A stretch of DNA of 39,556 nt from Pseudonocardia sulfidoxydans NBRC 16205 (GTDB lineage Bacteria > Actinomycetota > Actinomycetes > Mycobacteriales > Pseudonocardiaceae). The position numbers and the translations under genes are program-made. The stretch's first letter is position 1. Each line of letters starts with the position of its first letter. Shown here piece after piece: positions 7,923 through 15,161 of this stretch. The stretch lies in assembly GCF_007989085.1 (NCBI RefSeq), contig NZ_BJVJ01000055.1, positions 1 to 39,556 of the forward strand. The letters run 5' to 3'. The notes beneath the pieces are model-generated. The model made no database searches. It had not been told where the DNA came from and saw only the letters and a list, made by a program, of their open reading frames with translations.

Positions 7923-9269
7923 ATGTCCGCGGAGGAGAAGGAGCCGGCCGGGCGCGGGCCCGCGCCCGCCTCCCCGGACGGTGCGGCCACGGCGGCCCCG
8001 CTCGACGGGGACCGCCTCCCCGAACCCGTCCGGAGCCGCCTCGCCGAGCTCGCCGCGGCCGCCGTCGCCGGCCTGCCCGACGCCGACGTCCCGCACCGGC
8101 TGCGCCGCTTCGCCCGGTTCACCCCGGCCAAACGGGCCCGCCTCGGCGGGCAGGCGATCCTGCAGGAGCTGCGCAGGTCCGCGGCCTTCCGGGCCGCCGT
8201 GCTGGCCTGGTGCCACGAGCACCACCCCGCGGCCGCCGACGTCGACGACCCGCTGGGCGCCGCCGCCCTCGCCGTCCTGGGCAACGCCCCCGACGCCGCG
8301 ACCCTCGTCGCCGACGCCGCCCGCCGCGGCGAGGCCGGGGGGCTGCGCGCCGAGCTCGACGCCGCCCTGTCGCGCGCCGACAAGCTCAGCCTGGAGCTGG
8401 AGCGCATGCGCGCGGAGCTGGCCGAGGCGCGGGAGGAGGCCCGCACCGCCGGGCACGCTCGCGACGCCGAGTTCGCGCAGCTGCGCCGCCGCGTCGGGGA
8501 GCAGGGCGCCCGGCTGCGGTCGGCCACCGACGCCCTCGACGCCGCCGCGGCCGACGTGGAGGCCGTCCGCGAACAGGCCCGCCAGGAGCTCGCCGCGGCC
8601 GTCGCCGAGCGCGACCTGGAACGGGCCCGCGCCGACCGTGAACGCGCCCGTGCCGAGCAGGCCGCGGCCCAGGTGGCGGCGGCCCGGCAGTCGGCCCGCG
8701 AGGCCCGGCAGGCCGACGAGGTGCGCCTCGAACTGCTGGTCGAGACCCTCGGCGGGGCCGTGGCCGGGCTGCGCCGCGAGCTGGCGCTCGGCGGGGGCGG
8801 GCCGCGCCCGGCCGACCTCGTGGCCGGTGCCCGCGCCGTCCGGGCCGGTGCCCCGGTCGACGACCTGGCCGCTCTCGACGCACTGCTGGCCGTGCCGTCG
8901 GTACACCTCGTCGTCGACGGGTACAACGTCAGCAAGACCGGCTACCCGGACCTGCCGCTGGCCGACCAGCGCACCCGCCTCGTCCGCCAGCTCGCCACCC
9001 TCGCGGCCCGCACCGGGGTCGAGGTGACCGTCGTGTTCGACGGCGCGGGGGTCGTCGCCGCGCCCACGCGGGGCTCCCGTGGGGTGCGGGTTTTGTTCAG
9101 CGACGCCGGAGTGCTCGCCGACGACGTCATCCGCTCGCTGGTGGCCGCCGAGCCCGAGGGCCGGCCCGTGCTGGTCGCGACGTCGGACCGGGCCGTGGTG
9201 GCGTCGGTGCGGCAGCGGGGCGCGCACGCGCTGCCGTCGGCGGTGCTGCTCGCGCGGCTGCGCGGCTGA
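7923..9269 (+). CDS. NYN (PIN-like) domain RNA-binding/nuclease protein
   Basis: A 448-residue protein. The C-terminal third (about 325-448) is a YacP-type NYN domain with the acidic motifs LVVDGYNV, VVFDGAG, DDVIRSL and VATSDRAV expected of a metal-dependent PIN-like ribonuclease. The middle (about 145-265) is an Ala/Arg/Glu-rich stretch that reads as a long coiled coil, with many RAELAEAREEAR-like heptads. The N-terminus (about 35-110) is helical with a conserved-looking RFTPAKRARLGG segment. YacP relatives are linked to mRNA or rRNA turnover; the substrate here is unknown. The ATG lies 6 nt after a TAACCT -10, so it is probably leaderless. An 18-bp repeat array begins 25 bp after the stop. 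Confidence 0.88.
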   Translation: MSAEEKEPAGRGPAPASPDGAATAAPLDGDRLPEPVRSRLAELAAAAVAGLPDADVPHRLRRFARFTPAKRARLGGQAILQELRRSAAFRAAVLAWCHEHHPAAADVDDPLGAAALAVLGNAPDAATLVADAARRGEAGGLRAELDAALSRADKLSLELERMRAELAEAREEARTAGHARDAEFAQLRRRVGEQGARLRSATDALDAAAADVEAVREQARQELAAAVAERDLERARADRERARAEQAAAQVAAARQSAREARQADEVRLELLVETLGGAVAGLRRELALGGGGPRPADLVAGARAVRAGAPVDDLAALDALLAVPSVHLVVDGYNVSKTGYPDLPLADQRTRLVRQLATLAARTGVEVTVVFDGAGVVAAPTRGSRGVRVLFSDAGVLADDVIRSLVAAEPEGRPVLVATSDRAVVASVRQRGAHALPSAVLLARLRG

Positions 9270-9294
9270 ACCGTCCGCCGGTCTGCGCGTCCCT

Positions 9295-9378
9295 GCTGTT
9301 CCTGAAAGCGCTGCTGTTCCTGAAAGCGCTGCGGTCCCTGAAAGCGCTGCGGTCCCTGAAAGCGCTGCGGTCGCTGCA
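9295..9378. repeat. 18-bp tandem repeat array, about 4.5 copies
   Basis: Units at 9295-9312 and 9313-9330 (GCTGTTCCTGAAAGCGCT), 9331-9348 and 9349-9366 (GCGGTCCCTGAAAGCGCT), then a partial unit. Each contains the palindrome AGCGCT. The first two and the next two copies are identical pairs, suggesting recent stepwise duplication. The period of 18 keeps every reading frame open, so apparent ORFs across it are not evidence of a gene. Confidence 0.9.
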
Positions 9379-9416
9379 GCCCGCTGGTGTCGCGCGGAAC
9401 TGTCGGTGCGCTGCCC

Positions 9417-9422
9417 TAGCGT
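9417..9422 (+). promoter_or_regulatory. -10 element upstream of the small Cys-rich gene
   Basis: TAGCGT, 38 nt before the ATG at 9461, with a GGGGAGG Shine-Dalgarno in between. This points to a leadered transcript. Confidence 0.4.
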
Positions 9423-9460
9423 CCGCGCTGTCCGAACGACGACAGTGAGGGGAGGCCGGG

Positions 9461-9730
9461 ATGATCATCGACTGTGACACCTGCGCGGTGCGGGGCGACG
9501 CCTGCGGCGACTGCGTGGTGGGCGTCCTGCTGGGTGCGCCGGACCGGACGACACGCCCGGAGAGCGTGCCGTCCGGCGCGTCAGTCGTGCAGCTCGACGC
9601 TCCGGAGACGCGCGCGATCCAGGTCCTCGCTGATCAGGGCCTCGTCCCGCGGTTGCGCCTCGTGTCCACGCGTCGTCCGGCGGCGCCGGGAACCCCCGAA
9701 TCCGGCGATCCCTCCCGCCACGCAGGGTGA
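9461..9730 (+). CDS. Small protein with a four-cysteine motif
   Basis: An 89-residue protein whose N-terminus carries C5-x2-C8-x5-C14-x2-C17 (DCDTCAVRGDACGDCVVGVLLG), a likely zinc or redox site. It is followed by an acidic/alpha segment (APETRAIQVLADQGLVPRLRLVS) and a disordered Pro/Ser tail. Short proteins with this MIIDCDTC...CGDCVV start are common in actinobacteria next to NlpC/P60 or ripC genes, from memory; no function is known to me. A strong Shine-Dalgarno (GGGGAGG) lies 7 nt before the ATG. It sits upstream of the RipC-type gene in the same direction with a 240-bp gap that has its own -10 candidate. Confidence 0.8.
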   Translation: MIIDCDTCAVRGDACGDCVVGVLLGAPDRTTRPESVPSGASVVQLDAPETRAIQVLADQGLVPRLRLVSTRRPAAPGTPESGDPSRHAG

Positions 9731-9840
9731 CGGCGCGCCGAGGCGCACGCGACGCGCTCGACGCTGTGACCCCTGTGGGTGAGAACAGTTCGGCGACGCA
9801 CCGGCCCGCCCCGGTGATGGATCGCCCGCCGCACTGTTCG

Positions 9841-9846
9841 TAGTCT
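9841..9846 (+). promoter_or_regulatory. Possible -10 element of the ripC-type gene
   Basis: TAGTCT, with TGGATC at 9818-9823 as a possible -35. It would give a leader of about 118 nt ending in a GGAGGGG Shine-Dalgarno at 9954-9960. Confidence 0.4.
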
Positions 9847-9970
9847 CCCGGCGATCTCGTGATCGGCATGACGCTCGTCCGGAGCGCAGGCACGGGACCA
9901 CCGCACCGCTCCCGCGGGAACGTGCACGACTCGTGGGGCGCAGCGGTCCGCGAGGAGGGGGCACGTCCGG

Positions 9971-11218
9971 GTGGTGGCGCCTCGTCCCGACGAACGGCAC
10001 AGTCCCGACGACCGGCAGAGTCCTGACAGCGGGCACAGTCCCGACGACGGGCGACGTCCCGGCGACGGGGAACACCGAGGTCGCGGAGGTCCACGCCGCA
10101 GCCGTCCGGCCCCCCGCTCGGTGACCGTCGTCCTCGTCGCCGCGATCGTCGGTGCCGGGCTCACAGCCGTCGTCGCCGGTGAGGCCATGGCCGACCCGAC
10201 CCCACCACTGCCCCCGGGCGTGACGGTGCCGCTCGTCCCGCCGCCCGTCGGGTCGGACCTGCCACCTGCCCCCGAGGTCCCACCCCCGCCCACCGACGCC
10301 GCGCAGGCCCGCGACCAGTACCAACAGGCCCAGCGCGAGGCCGAGGCGCTCACCGAGCAGTGGCACGCCGCCACCGACGCCCACGACACCGCGGAGGCCG
10401 ACGCCGACACGGCCCGCGAGGCCGTCGGGCCCGCCCAGGAGGCGGCCGCCCGCGCCGAGGCCGACGAGGAGCAGTACCGCAGCCAGCTCGACGTCATGGC
10501 CCTGGCCACGTTCGAGAACGGCAAGCTCGACCAGTTCGACGCGCTGCTGTCCAGCACGTCGCCGCAGAACTTCCTCGACCAGATGTCGGCGCTCGAGTCC
10601 CTGACCGCCGAGCACCGTGTGCAGCTGCAGGAGTTCGAGGCGAAGGTCGCCGCCGCGCGCCAGGCCCGCGCCGACGCCGACGCGGCCGTCGCCCGCGCCC
10701 AGCAGACCGCCGACGCCGCCCGGCGCACGGCCGACGACATCAAGGCGCGCAAGGCCGCCGCCGACGTCCGGATCACCGACGTCGAGCGCATGATCTCCCG
10801 GCTCGGCCCCGCCGAGCGGGCCACGCTGCTCAGCCCGGACGAAGGAGCCCCGATCGGGATCGTCCTGGGCAGCGGCATCGGGGCGAAGGCCCTCGCGATG
10901 GCCGCCACCAAGCTCGGCAGCCCGTACGTGTGGGGCGCGAGCGGGCCCCGCAGCTTCGACTGCTCGGGGCTGACGTCGTGGGCGTTCGAACAGGTCGGGA
11001 TGACGTTGCCGCGGTCGAGCAGCGCCCAGTCACGGATCGGCACCCCGGTGGCGTGGAACGACCTGCGGCCCGGTGACCTCGTCTTCTACTACTCGCCGGT
11101 GAGCCACGTCGGCATCTACGCGGGCGGCGGCAAGATGATCAACGCGCCGGAGTCGGGCGACGTCGTGAAGTACCAGACCGTGTCGCGGTCGGCCTTCAGC
11201 GGCGCCCGCAGGCTCTGA
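9971..11218 (+). CDS. NlpC/P60 peptidoglycan hydrolase, RipC-type
   Basis: Secreted or membrane-tethered D,L-endopeptidase of the RipA/RipC family; position matches Rv2190c (RipC). The 415 residues comprise a hydrophilic N-tail with six-residue repeats (about 4-38), a transmembrane or signal segment (about 50-70), a Pro-rich linker, two long coiled-coil helices (about 105-285) that in this family interact with FtsEX-type regulators or autoinhibit, and an NlpC/P60 domain from about 305. Catalytic Cys331 (DCSGL) and His379 (SHVGIY) are present; the third polar residue is Asn391 (MINAP), at the place of Glu in RipA. The GTG at 9971 is chosen for its GGAGGGG Shine-Dalgarno. The 40-50 residue tail before the TM is unusual for a signal peptide; GTG 9974 is an equivalent start. 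Confidence 0.9.
   Translation: MVAPRPDERHSPDDRQSPDSGHSPDDGRRPGDGEHRGRGGPRRSRPAPRSVTVVLVAAIVGAGLTAVVAGEAMADPTPPLPPGVTVPLVPPPVGSDLPPAPEVPPPPTDAAQARDQYQQAQREAEALTEQWHAATDAHDTAEADADTAREAVGPAQEAAARAEADEEQYRSQLDVMALATFENGKLDQFDALLSSTSPQNFLDQMSALESLTAEHRVQLQEFEAKVAAARQARADADAAVARAQQTADAARRTADDIKARKAAADVRITDVERMISRLGPAERATLLSPDEGAPIGIVLGSGIGAKALAMAATKLGSPYVWGASGPRSFDCSGLTSWAFEQVGMTLPRSSSAQSRIGTPVAWNDLRPGDLVFYYSPVSHVGIYAGGGKMINAPESGDVVKYQTVSRSAFSGARRL
9984..10075 (+). repeat. 18-bp coding repeats in the N-tail of the ripC-type gene
   Basis: Five degenerate 18-bp units encode PDERHS, PDDRQS, PDSGHS, PDDGRR and PGDGEH. The first copy contains ACGAACGGCACAGT (9990-10003), identical to the start of the intergenic palindromes at 11391 and 11488. 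Confidence 0.8.
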
Positions 11219-11221
11219 CCC

Positions 11222-11251
11222 GGCGCGGCCGGGCCCCGACCCGGCCGCGCC
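11222..11251 (+). terminator. Terminator hairpin after the ripC-type gene
   Basis: Perfect 12-bp GC-only stem (GGCGCGGCCGGG and complement) with loop CCCCGA, 3 nt after the stop codon. There is no U-tract. Confidence 0.7.
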
Positions 11252-11275
11252 CTGCAACGGCCGCTCCCCGGCGCA

Positions 11276-11305
11276 GGGGCGGCGACCCGGACCGGTCGCC
11301 GCCCC
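11276..11305 (+). terminator. Second hairpin after the ripC-type gene
   Basis: Perfect 12-bp stem (GGGGCGGCGACC and complement) with loop CGGACC, 24 nt after the first hairpin. The two together form a tandem terminator-like structure. Confidence 0.6.
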
Positions 11306-11390
11306 GCAGCAGCGCCCCTGCTCCCGCCCCCGGCTGCCCCGGGTGCCTACCCCGGGTGCCCCGGGTGCCTGCCGCCTGGGTGCCCCGTGT

Positions 11391-11446
11391 TGCACGAACG
11401 GCACAGTGGGGCAACTGAGTTGCGGGAAAGGGCCGTTCGTGCAGAA
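11391..11446. repeat. 56-bp palindromic repeat, copy 1
   Basis: Begins TGCACGAACGGC and ends GCCGTTCGTGCAGAA, so the outer arms form a 12-bp stem. The centre GCAACTGAGTTGC forms an inner hairpin, and the arms between do not pair. It is repeated almost exactly at 11488. The 388-bp gap between ripC and pimB' holds only hairpins and these two copies; no gene is seen. Confidence 0.85.
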
Positions 11447-11487
11447 CCTGCCGCGCCGGGCCACCCCCGCCGCCCGCCCCCGGTGGG

Positions 11488-11543
11488 TGCACGAACGGCA
11501 CAGTGGGGCAACTGAGTTGCGGGAAAGGGCCGTTCGGGCAGAA
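11488..11543. repeat. 56-bp palindromic repeat, copy 2
   Basis: Identical to the copy at 11391 except for one base in the right arm (CGTTCGGGCA instead of CGTTCGTGCA). It lies 97 bp downstream in direct orientation. Confidence 0.85.
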
Positions 11544-11592
11544 GTGGCAGCAGCCCGAGGGGCCGCCGGCGCGGAGGCGTGGGCGGGGTCGG

Positions 11593-11598
11593 TAGCTT
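11593..11598 (+). promoter_or_regulatory. -10 element of the pimB'-type gene
   Basis: TAGCTT, 8 nt before the GTG at 11607. Probably a leaderless transcript. Confidence 0.45.
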
Positions 11599-11606
11599 CA
11601 CCGGCC

Positions 11607-12749
11607 GTGGCCCGCACGTTGCTCGTGACCAACGACTTCCCGCCCCGAGCCGGTGGCATCCAGACCTACCTGCAGGCCCTCGCCGACCGCCTCCCCGCGG
11701 GTGAGCTCGTCGTCTACGCCCCGGCGTGGGAGGGCGCGTCCGCGTTCGACGCCCGGCGCGGCTATCCGGTGCACCGGCACCCGACGTCGCTGATGCTGCC
11801 CACCCCCGACGTTGCGCGCCGGGCCGCGGATCTGGCCCGCGAGCACGGCGCGGAGACCGTCTGGTTCGGTGCGGCGGCCCCGCTGGCGCTGTTGGGGCGG
11901 GGGCTGCGGGAGCGGGCGGGGATCGGCCGGGTCGTGGCCAGTACACACGGCCACGAGGTGGGCTGGTCGATGCTTCCCGGGGCCCGGCAGGCGTTGCGGC
12001 GCATCGGTTCCGACGCCGACGTCCTGACCGTGGTCTCCCGGTACACGCGGGGCCGGGTGGCGGCGGCGTTCGGGGCGCGGGCGGCTCTGGAGCATCTCCC
12101 GCCGGGCATCGACGCCGACGTGTTCCGGCCCGATCCGGCTGCCCGGGCCGAGCTGCGCGCCCGCTACGGGCTGGGGGAGGCCCCCGTCGTGGGGTGCGTG
12201 TCCCGGCTGGTGGCGCGCAAGGGCCAGGACATGCTGGTCCGCGCCTTGCCGGCGCTGCGGGAACGGGTCCCCGGCACCCGGCTGCTGCTCGTCGGTGGCG
12301 GGCCCGACGACGACCGGCTGCGCCGTCTCGCCGCCGACGCCGGCGTCGCTGAGCACGTGGTGTTCACCGGTGCCGTCCCCGCCGACGAGCTCGCCGCCCA
12401 CCAGGCCGTCGCCGATGTGTTCTCGCTGCCGTGCCGTACCCGGGGCCGCGGCCTGGACGTCGAGGGTCTGGGCATCGTGCTGCTGGAGGCGTCGGCGTCG
12501 GGGGTGCCGGTTGTCGCCGGGGACTCGGGTGGCGCGCCGGAGACGGTGCGTGAGGGCGTCACCGGCCACGTCGTCGACGGCCGCGACCTCGACGCACTGG
12601 TCACGGCCCTCGGCGGGCTGCTGGCCGACCCCGACCGGGCTGCCGGGATGGGCGCGGCGGGCCGGGAGTGGATGCTCACCGACTGGACGTGGGAGGCGGG
12701 CGTCGCCCGGCTGCGGCACTTCCTCGCGGGCACGCCCGTCGGCGGCTGA
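11607..12749 (+). CDS. pimB: GT4 mannosyltransferase, PimB'-type
   Basis: GDP-mannose-dependent glycosyltransferase expected to add the second mannose to phosphatidylinositol monomannoside (PIM1 to PIM2) on the cytoplasmic membrane face, a first step towards lipomannan and LAM. The 380-residue protein has the GT-B, GT4 layout: N-terminal VTNDFPPRAGGIQTYL glycine loop, a mid VSRYTRGRVAAAF segment, SRLVARKGQDML with the phosphate-binding Arg and Lys, and the C-terminal EGLGIVLLEASASGVPVV motif. Length and locus fit Rv2188c. The GTG at 11607 fits a -10 eight nt upstream; longer in-frame starts would read through the intergenic repeats. It converges on fadD15 with 9 bp between stops. Confidence 0.92.
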   Translation: MARTLLVTNDFPPRAGGIQTYLQALADRLPAGELVVYAPAWEGASAFDARRGYPVHRHPTSLMLPTPDVARRAADLAREHGAETVWFGAAAPLALLGRGLRERAGIGRVVASTHGHEVGWSMLPGARQALRRIGSDADVLTVVSRYTRGRVAAAFGARAALEHLPPGIDADVFRPDPAARAELRARYGLGEAPVVGCVSRLVARKGQDMLVRALPALRERVPGTRLLLVGGGPDDDRLRRLAADAGVAEHVVFTGAVPADELAAHQAVADVFSLPCRTRGRGLDVEGLGIVLLEASASGVPVVAGDSGGAPETVREGVTGHVVDGRDLDALVTALGGLLADPDRAAGMGAAGREWMLTDWTWEAGVARLRHFLAGTPVGG

Positions 12750-12758
12750 GCCGCGGGG

Positions 12759-14567
12759 TCAGGCCGGCTGGCGGGTGCCCCGGTAGATGCCGGCGATGAC
12801 GTCGGCGTGGTTGCTCGCGACGACGGCCCGCTTCACCTTCATCGTCGGTGTCAGCTCGCCGGTGGCCTCGGTGAAGTCACCCGGCAGGATCCGGAACTCC
12901 CGGATCTGCTCGGCGCGCGACACGGCCTTGTTGGCATCGGCGACCGCGGCCTCGATCTCCGTGCGCAGGTCGGGGTCGTCGACGACGTCGGCGGCCGTGG
13001 CGGCGGGCTTGCCGTTGCGCTCCAGCCACCCGGGCAGCGCCTCCGGGTCGATCGTCACGAGCGCGGCGATGAACGGCTGCGCGTCGCCGACGACCATGCA
13101 CTGGCTGATCAACGGGTGCGCCCGCAGCCGGTCTTCCAGCACGGCGGGGGCGACGTTCTTGCCGCCGGCGGTGACGATGATCTCCTTCTTGCGGCCGGTG
13201 ATGCGCAGGAACCCCTGGTCGTCGAGTTCGCCGATGTCGCCGCTGTGGAACCAGCCGTCCTCGATCGCCTCGGCGGTCGCGGTGGGGTTCTTCCAGTACC
13301 GCTCGAAGACGATGCTGCCCTTCAGCAGGATCTCGCCGTCGTCGGCGATCTTGACGGTCTGCCCGGGGACGGGGCGCCCGACGGTGCCGACGCGCTGCGC
13401 CGACAGGGCGTTGACGGTGATCCCGGCGGAGGTCTCGGTGAGGCCGTAGCCCTCGAGGACCGGCAGGCCGATGCCGCGGAAGAAGTGGCCCAGCCGTTCG
13501 CCGAGCGGCGCGCTGCCCGAGACGGCCCCGACGACCCGCCCGCCGACGGCCGCGCGGAGCTTGCCGTAGACGAGCCGGTCGAACAGTGCGTGCTTGAGCC
13601 TGAGCACCAGCCCGGGCCCGCCGGTGTCGAGGGCGCGGCTGTAGGCGACGGCGGTGGCGTCGGCGGCGTCGAAGATCGCGCCCTTGCCCTCGGAGTGGGC
13701 CTTCTGCCGGGCGCCGTTGTAGACCTTCTCGAACACGCGGGGGACCGCGAGCAGGAACGTCGGGCGGAAGGACGCGAGGTCGGCGAGGAGGTCCTTGACG
13801 TCGGGGGTGTGCCCGATCGTCGTGCGGCTGGCGATGGCGCCGCACTGGATGACCTTGCCGAAGATGTGGGCCAGCGGCAGGAACAGCAGCACCGAGCCGT
13901 CGGCGTTGAGGAGCTCGGTCAGGACCTGCCGGGTGCCGTGGACCTCGGAGACGAGGTTGCGGTGGGTCAGCTCGACGCCTTTGGGCCGGCCGGTGGTGCC
14001 GGAGGTGTAGATCAGGGTGGCGAGGTCGTCGGCGCCGACGGCGTCGTGGCGGGCGCGGACGTCGTCGTCGGGCACGTCGGTGCCGAGTGCGGTGAGCGTG
14101 TCGACGGCGCCGTCCCCGGAGCCGGGTTCGATCGTCCACACCTTCTCGAAGCCGGGGTCCGCCTCGGCGACCAGGCCTGCGTGCCGGTCGGTCTCGACGA
14201 CGGCCGCGACGGCTCCGGAGTCGGACAGGATCCAGGCGATCTGCTCGGCCGAGGACGTCTCGTAGATGGGTACGGTGACCGCGCCGGCCGACAGGATGGC
14301 GTAGTCGAGCAGCGTCCACTCGTAGCGGGTGCGCGACAGCAGCGCCACGCGGTCACCCGCGCCGACCCCGGCGGCGACGAGCCCGCGCGCCACGGCGCGG
14401 ACCTGGGCGCCGAAGTCGGCCGCGGTGACGTCGCGCCAGATCCCCGCGGCGTCGGTGCGGCGGATCAGTACCGCGGCCGGGTGTTCGCGCTCGGCCGTGA
14501 GCACCGGATCGAGCAGCGATTCACGCGGGCCGATCTCGATCGTCGTGGGCACGCTGTACTCGCGCAC
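12759..14567 (-). CDS. fadD15: Long-chain fatty-acid-CoA ligase, FadD15-type
   Basis: ATP-dependent activation of long-chain fatty acids to acyl-CoA. The 602-residue ANL-family enzyme shows the P-loop LIYTSGTTGRPKGVELTH, the adenylation motif GYGLTETSAG, the hinge stretch DGWFHSGDIGELDDQGFLRITGRKKEIIVTAGG with the catalytic Lys region NVAP, and a C-terminal KVKRA. Length matches Rv2187. The GTG at 14567 has a textbook AGGAGG Shine-Dalgarno 5 nt upstream, unlike the leaderless neighbours. An AT-rich patch around 14594-14625 (TAATACTCACAAAACTATCG), rare in this sequence, is the probable promoter shared with the divergent gene at 14700. Confidence 0.95.
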   Translation of the reverse strand: MREYSVPTTIEIGPRESLLDPVLTAEREHPAAVLIRRTDAAGIWRDVTAADFGAQVRAVARGLVAAGVGAGDRVALLSRTRYEWTLLDYAILSAGAVTVPIYETSSAEQIAWILSDSGAVAAVVETDRHAGLVAEADPGFEKVWTIEPGSGDGAVDTLTALGTDVPDDDVRARHDAVGADDLATLIYTSGTTGRPKGVELTHRNLVSEVHGTRQVLTELLNADGSVLLFLPLAHIFGKVIQCGAIASRTTIGHTPDVKDLLADLASFRPTFLLAVPRVFEKVYNGARQKAHSEGKGAIFDAADATAVAYSRALDTGGPGLVLRLKHALFDRLVYGKLRAAVGGRVVGAVSGSAPLGERLGHFFRGIGLPVLEGYGLTETSAGITVNALSAQRVGTVGRPVPGQTVKIADDGEILLKGSIVFERYWKNPTATAEAIEDGWFHSGDIGELDDQGFLRITGRKKEIIVTAGGKNVAPAVLEDRLRAHPLISQCMVVGDAQPFIAALVTIDPEALPGWLERNGKPAATAADVVDDPDLRTEIEAAVADANKAVSRAEQIREFRILPGDFTEATGELTPTMKVKRAVVASNHADVIAGIYRGTRQPA

Positions 14568-14593
14568 GCAGACCTCCTGTGCCGCACCGCCGG

Positions 14594-14625
14594 GGTAATA
14601 CTCACAAAACTATCGTGATCGACGC
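14594..14625. promoter_or_regulatory. AT-rich promoter region between fadD15 and the SRPBCC gene
   Basis: Contains on the minus strand GATAGT and TATTAC as candidate -10 elements and TTGTGA as a -35-like element. It is the most AT-rich stretch near a gene start in this part of the window. The precise start cannot be fixed by eye. Confidence 0.4.
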
Positions 14626-14699
14626 CTGCGTCGCACCGTCGCGGCCGGGTCGTCGGTGGCCCACGCGGTCCGCCGCCCACGAAGGGGGAGCCTCGCACG

Positions 14700-15113
14700 A
14701 TGCCGACGGTCGACGTGATGGACGAGACGTTCCTCGTCGTCGCCCGCCCCCGCCTGGCCGCGGTGTTCGCCGATGCGGCGGGCTGGCCGCGGATGTGGCC
14801 CGATCTGGCGTTGCGCGTCGTCACCGACCGCGGCGACCAGGGGATGCGCTGGACGGTGACGGGCGCGCTCGTCGGCAGCATGGAGGTGTGGCTGGAGGAG
14901 GTGCTCGACGGCACCGTTCTGCACTACTACCTGCGCGCCGACGCCTCCGGTCCCGGCGGGGCGCCGGTGCCGCTGCCGCCGCGCCGGGCCGCGGCGGAGG
15001 CGCTGCGCCGGCACCACGCGGCGAAGGCGCTGGCGTTGGCGCTGAAGCGGTCCCTGGAGAACGGCCGCGCTCCGGGCGAGCCCCCCGCGCCGGGAGGTCG
15101 TGAGTGGCAATAG
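14700..15113 (+). CDS. SRPBCC/polyketide-cyclase-like protein (Rv2186c-type)
   Basis: A 137-residue helix-grip protein: VDVMDETFLVVARPRLAAVFADAAGWPRMWPDL is the typical SRPBCC N-terminus, followed by beta strands and a C-terminal helix (AAKALALALKRSLENG). This fold binds hydrophobic ligands; the ligand is unknown. It corresponds by position to Rv2186c, next to FadD15 and the second SRPBCC gene, suggesting a lipid-related role (inference). A GGGGGAG Shine-Dalgarno precedes the ATG. The stop codon lies inside the left arm of a 40-bp palindrome. Confidence 0.8.
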   Translation: MPTVDVMDETFLVVARPRLAAVFADAAGWPRMWPDLALRVVTDRGDQGMRWTVTGALVGSMEVWLEEVLDGTVLHYYLRADASGPGGAPVPLPPRRAAAEALRRHHAAKALALALKRSLENGRAPGEPPAPGGREWQ

Positions 15114-15139
15114 TCGCTCCAGCGACTATTGCCGCTCAC
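15100..15139. repeat. 40-bp near-perfect palindrome over the SRPBCC stop codon
   Basis: Left arm 15100-15118 (GTGAGTGGCAATAGTCGCT) pairs with 15121-15139 across a 2-nt centre, with a single G:U-type mismatch in 19 pairs. It contains the TAG stop of the gene at 14700 and ends 9 bp before the TAGCGT -10 of the next gene, so it can act as terminator, operator or both. Confidence 0.85.
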
Positions 15140-15148
15140 AGGGGTCTG

Positions 15149-15154
15149 TAGCGT
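15149..15154 (+). promoter_or_regulatory. -10 element of the metallophosphoesterase gene
   Basis: TAGCGT, 7 nt before the ATG at 15162. The -35 position would fall in the right arm of the palindrome at 15100-15139. Confidence 0.5.
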
Positions 15155-15161
15155 CGGGGGC

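Noticed and set aside
5789..8641. 950-codon plus-strand frame
   Set aside because: It runs antisense through the Lrp-like gene and the DnaQ-UvrC gene and then into the NYN gene in another frame; the minus- and plus-strand genes have clear motifs, this one has none.
9295..9378. Possible CRISPR array
   Set aside because: The 18-bp units are directly adjacent with no spacers and no cas genes are present; it is a tandem repeat.
9079..9480. Possible repeat proteins on either strand across the 18-bp array (VPESAA or SAFRDR repeats)
   Set aside because: An 18-bp period keeps all frames open by itself; there is no start signal and both frames enter real genes.
9731..9970. Possible c-di-AMP (ydaO-type) riboswitch before the NlpC/P60 gene
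   Set aside because: Such riboswitches often precede cell-wall hydrolases in actinobacteria, but the conserved core around GGAGGAACC is not present here. A covariance-model search with a significant hit would reverse this.
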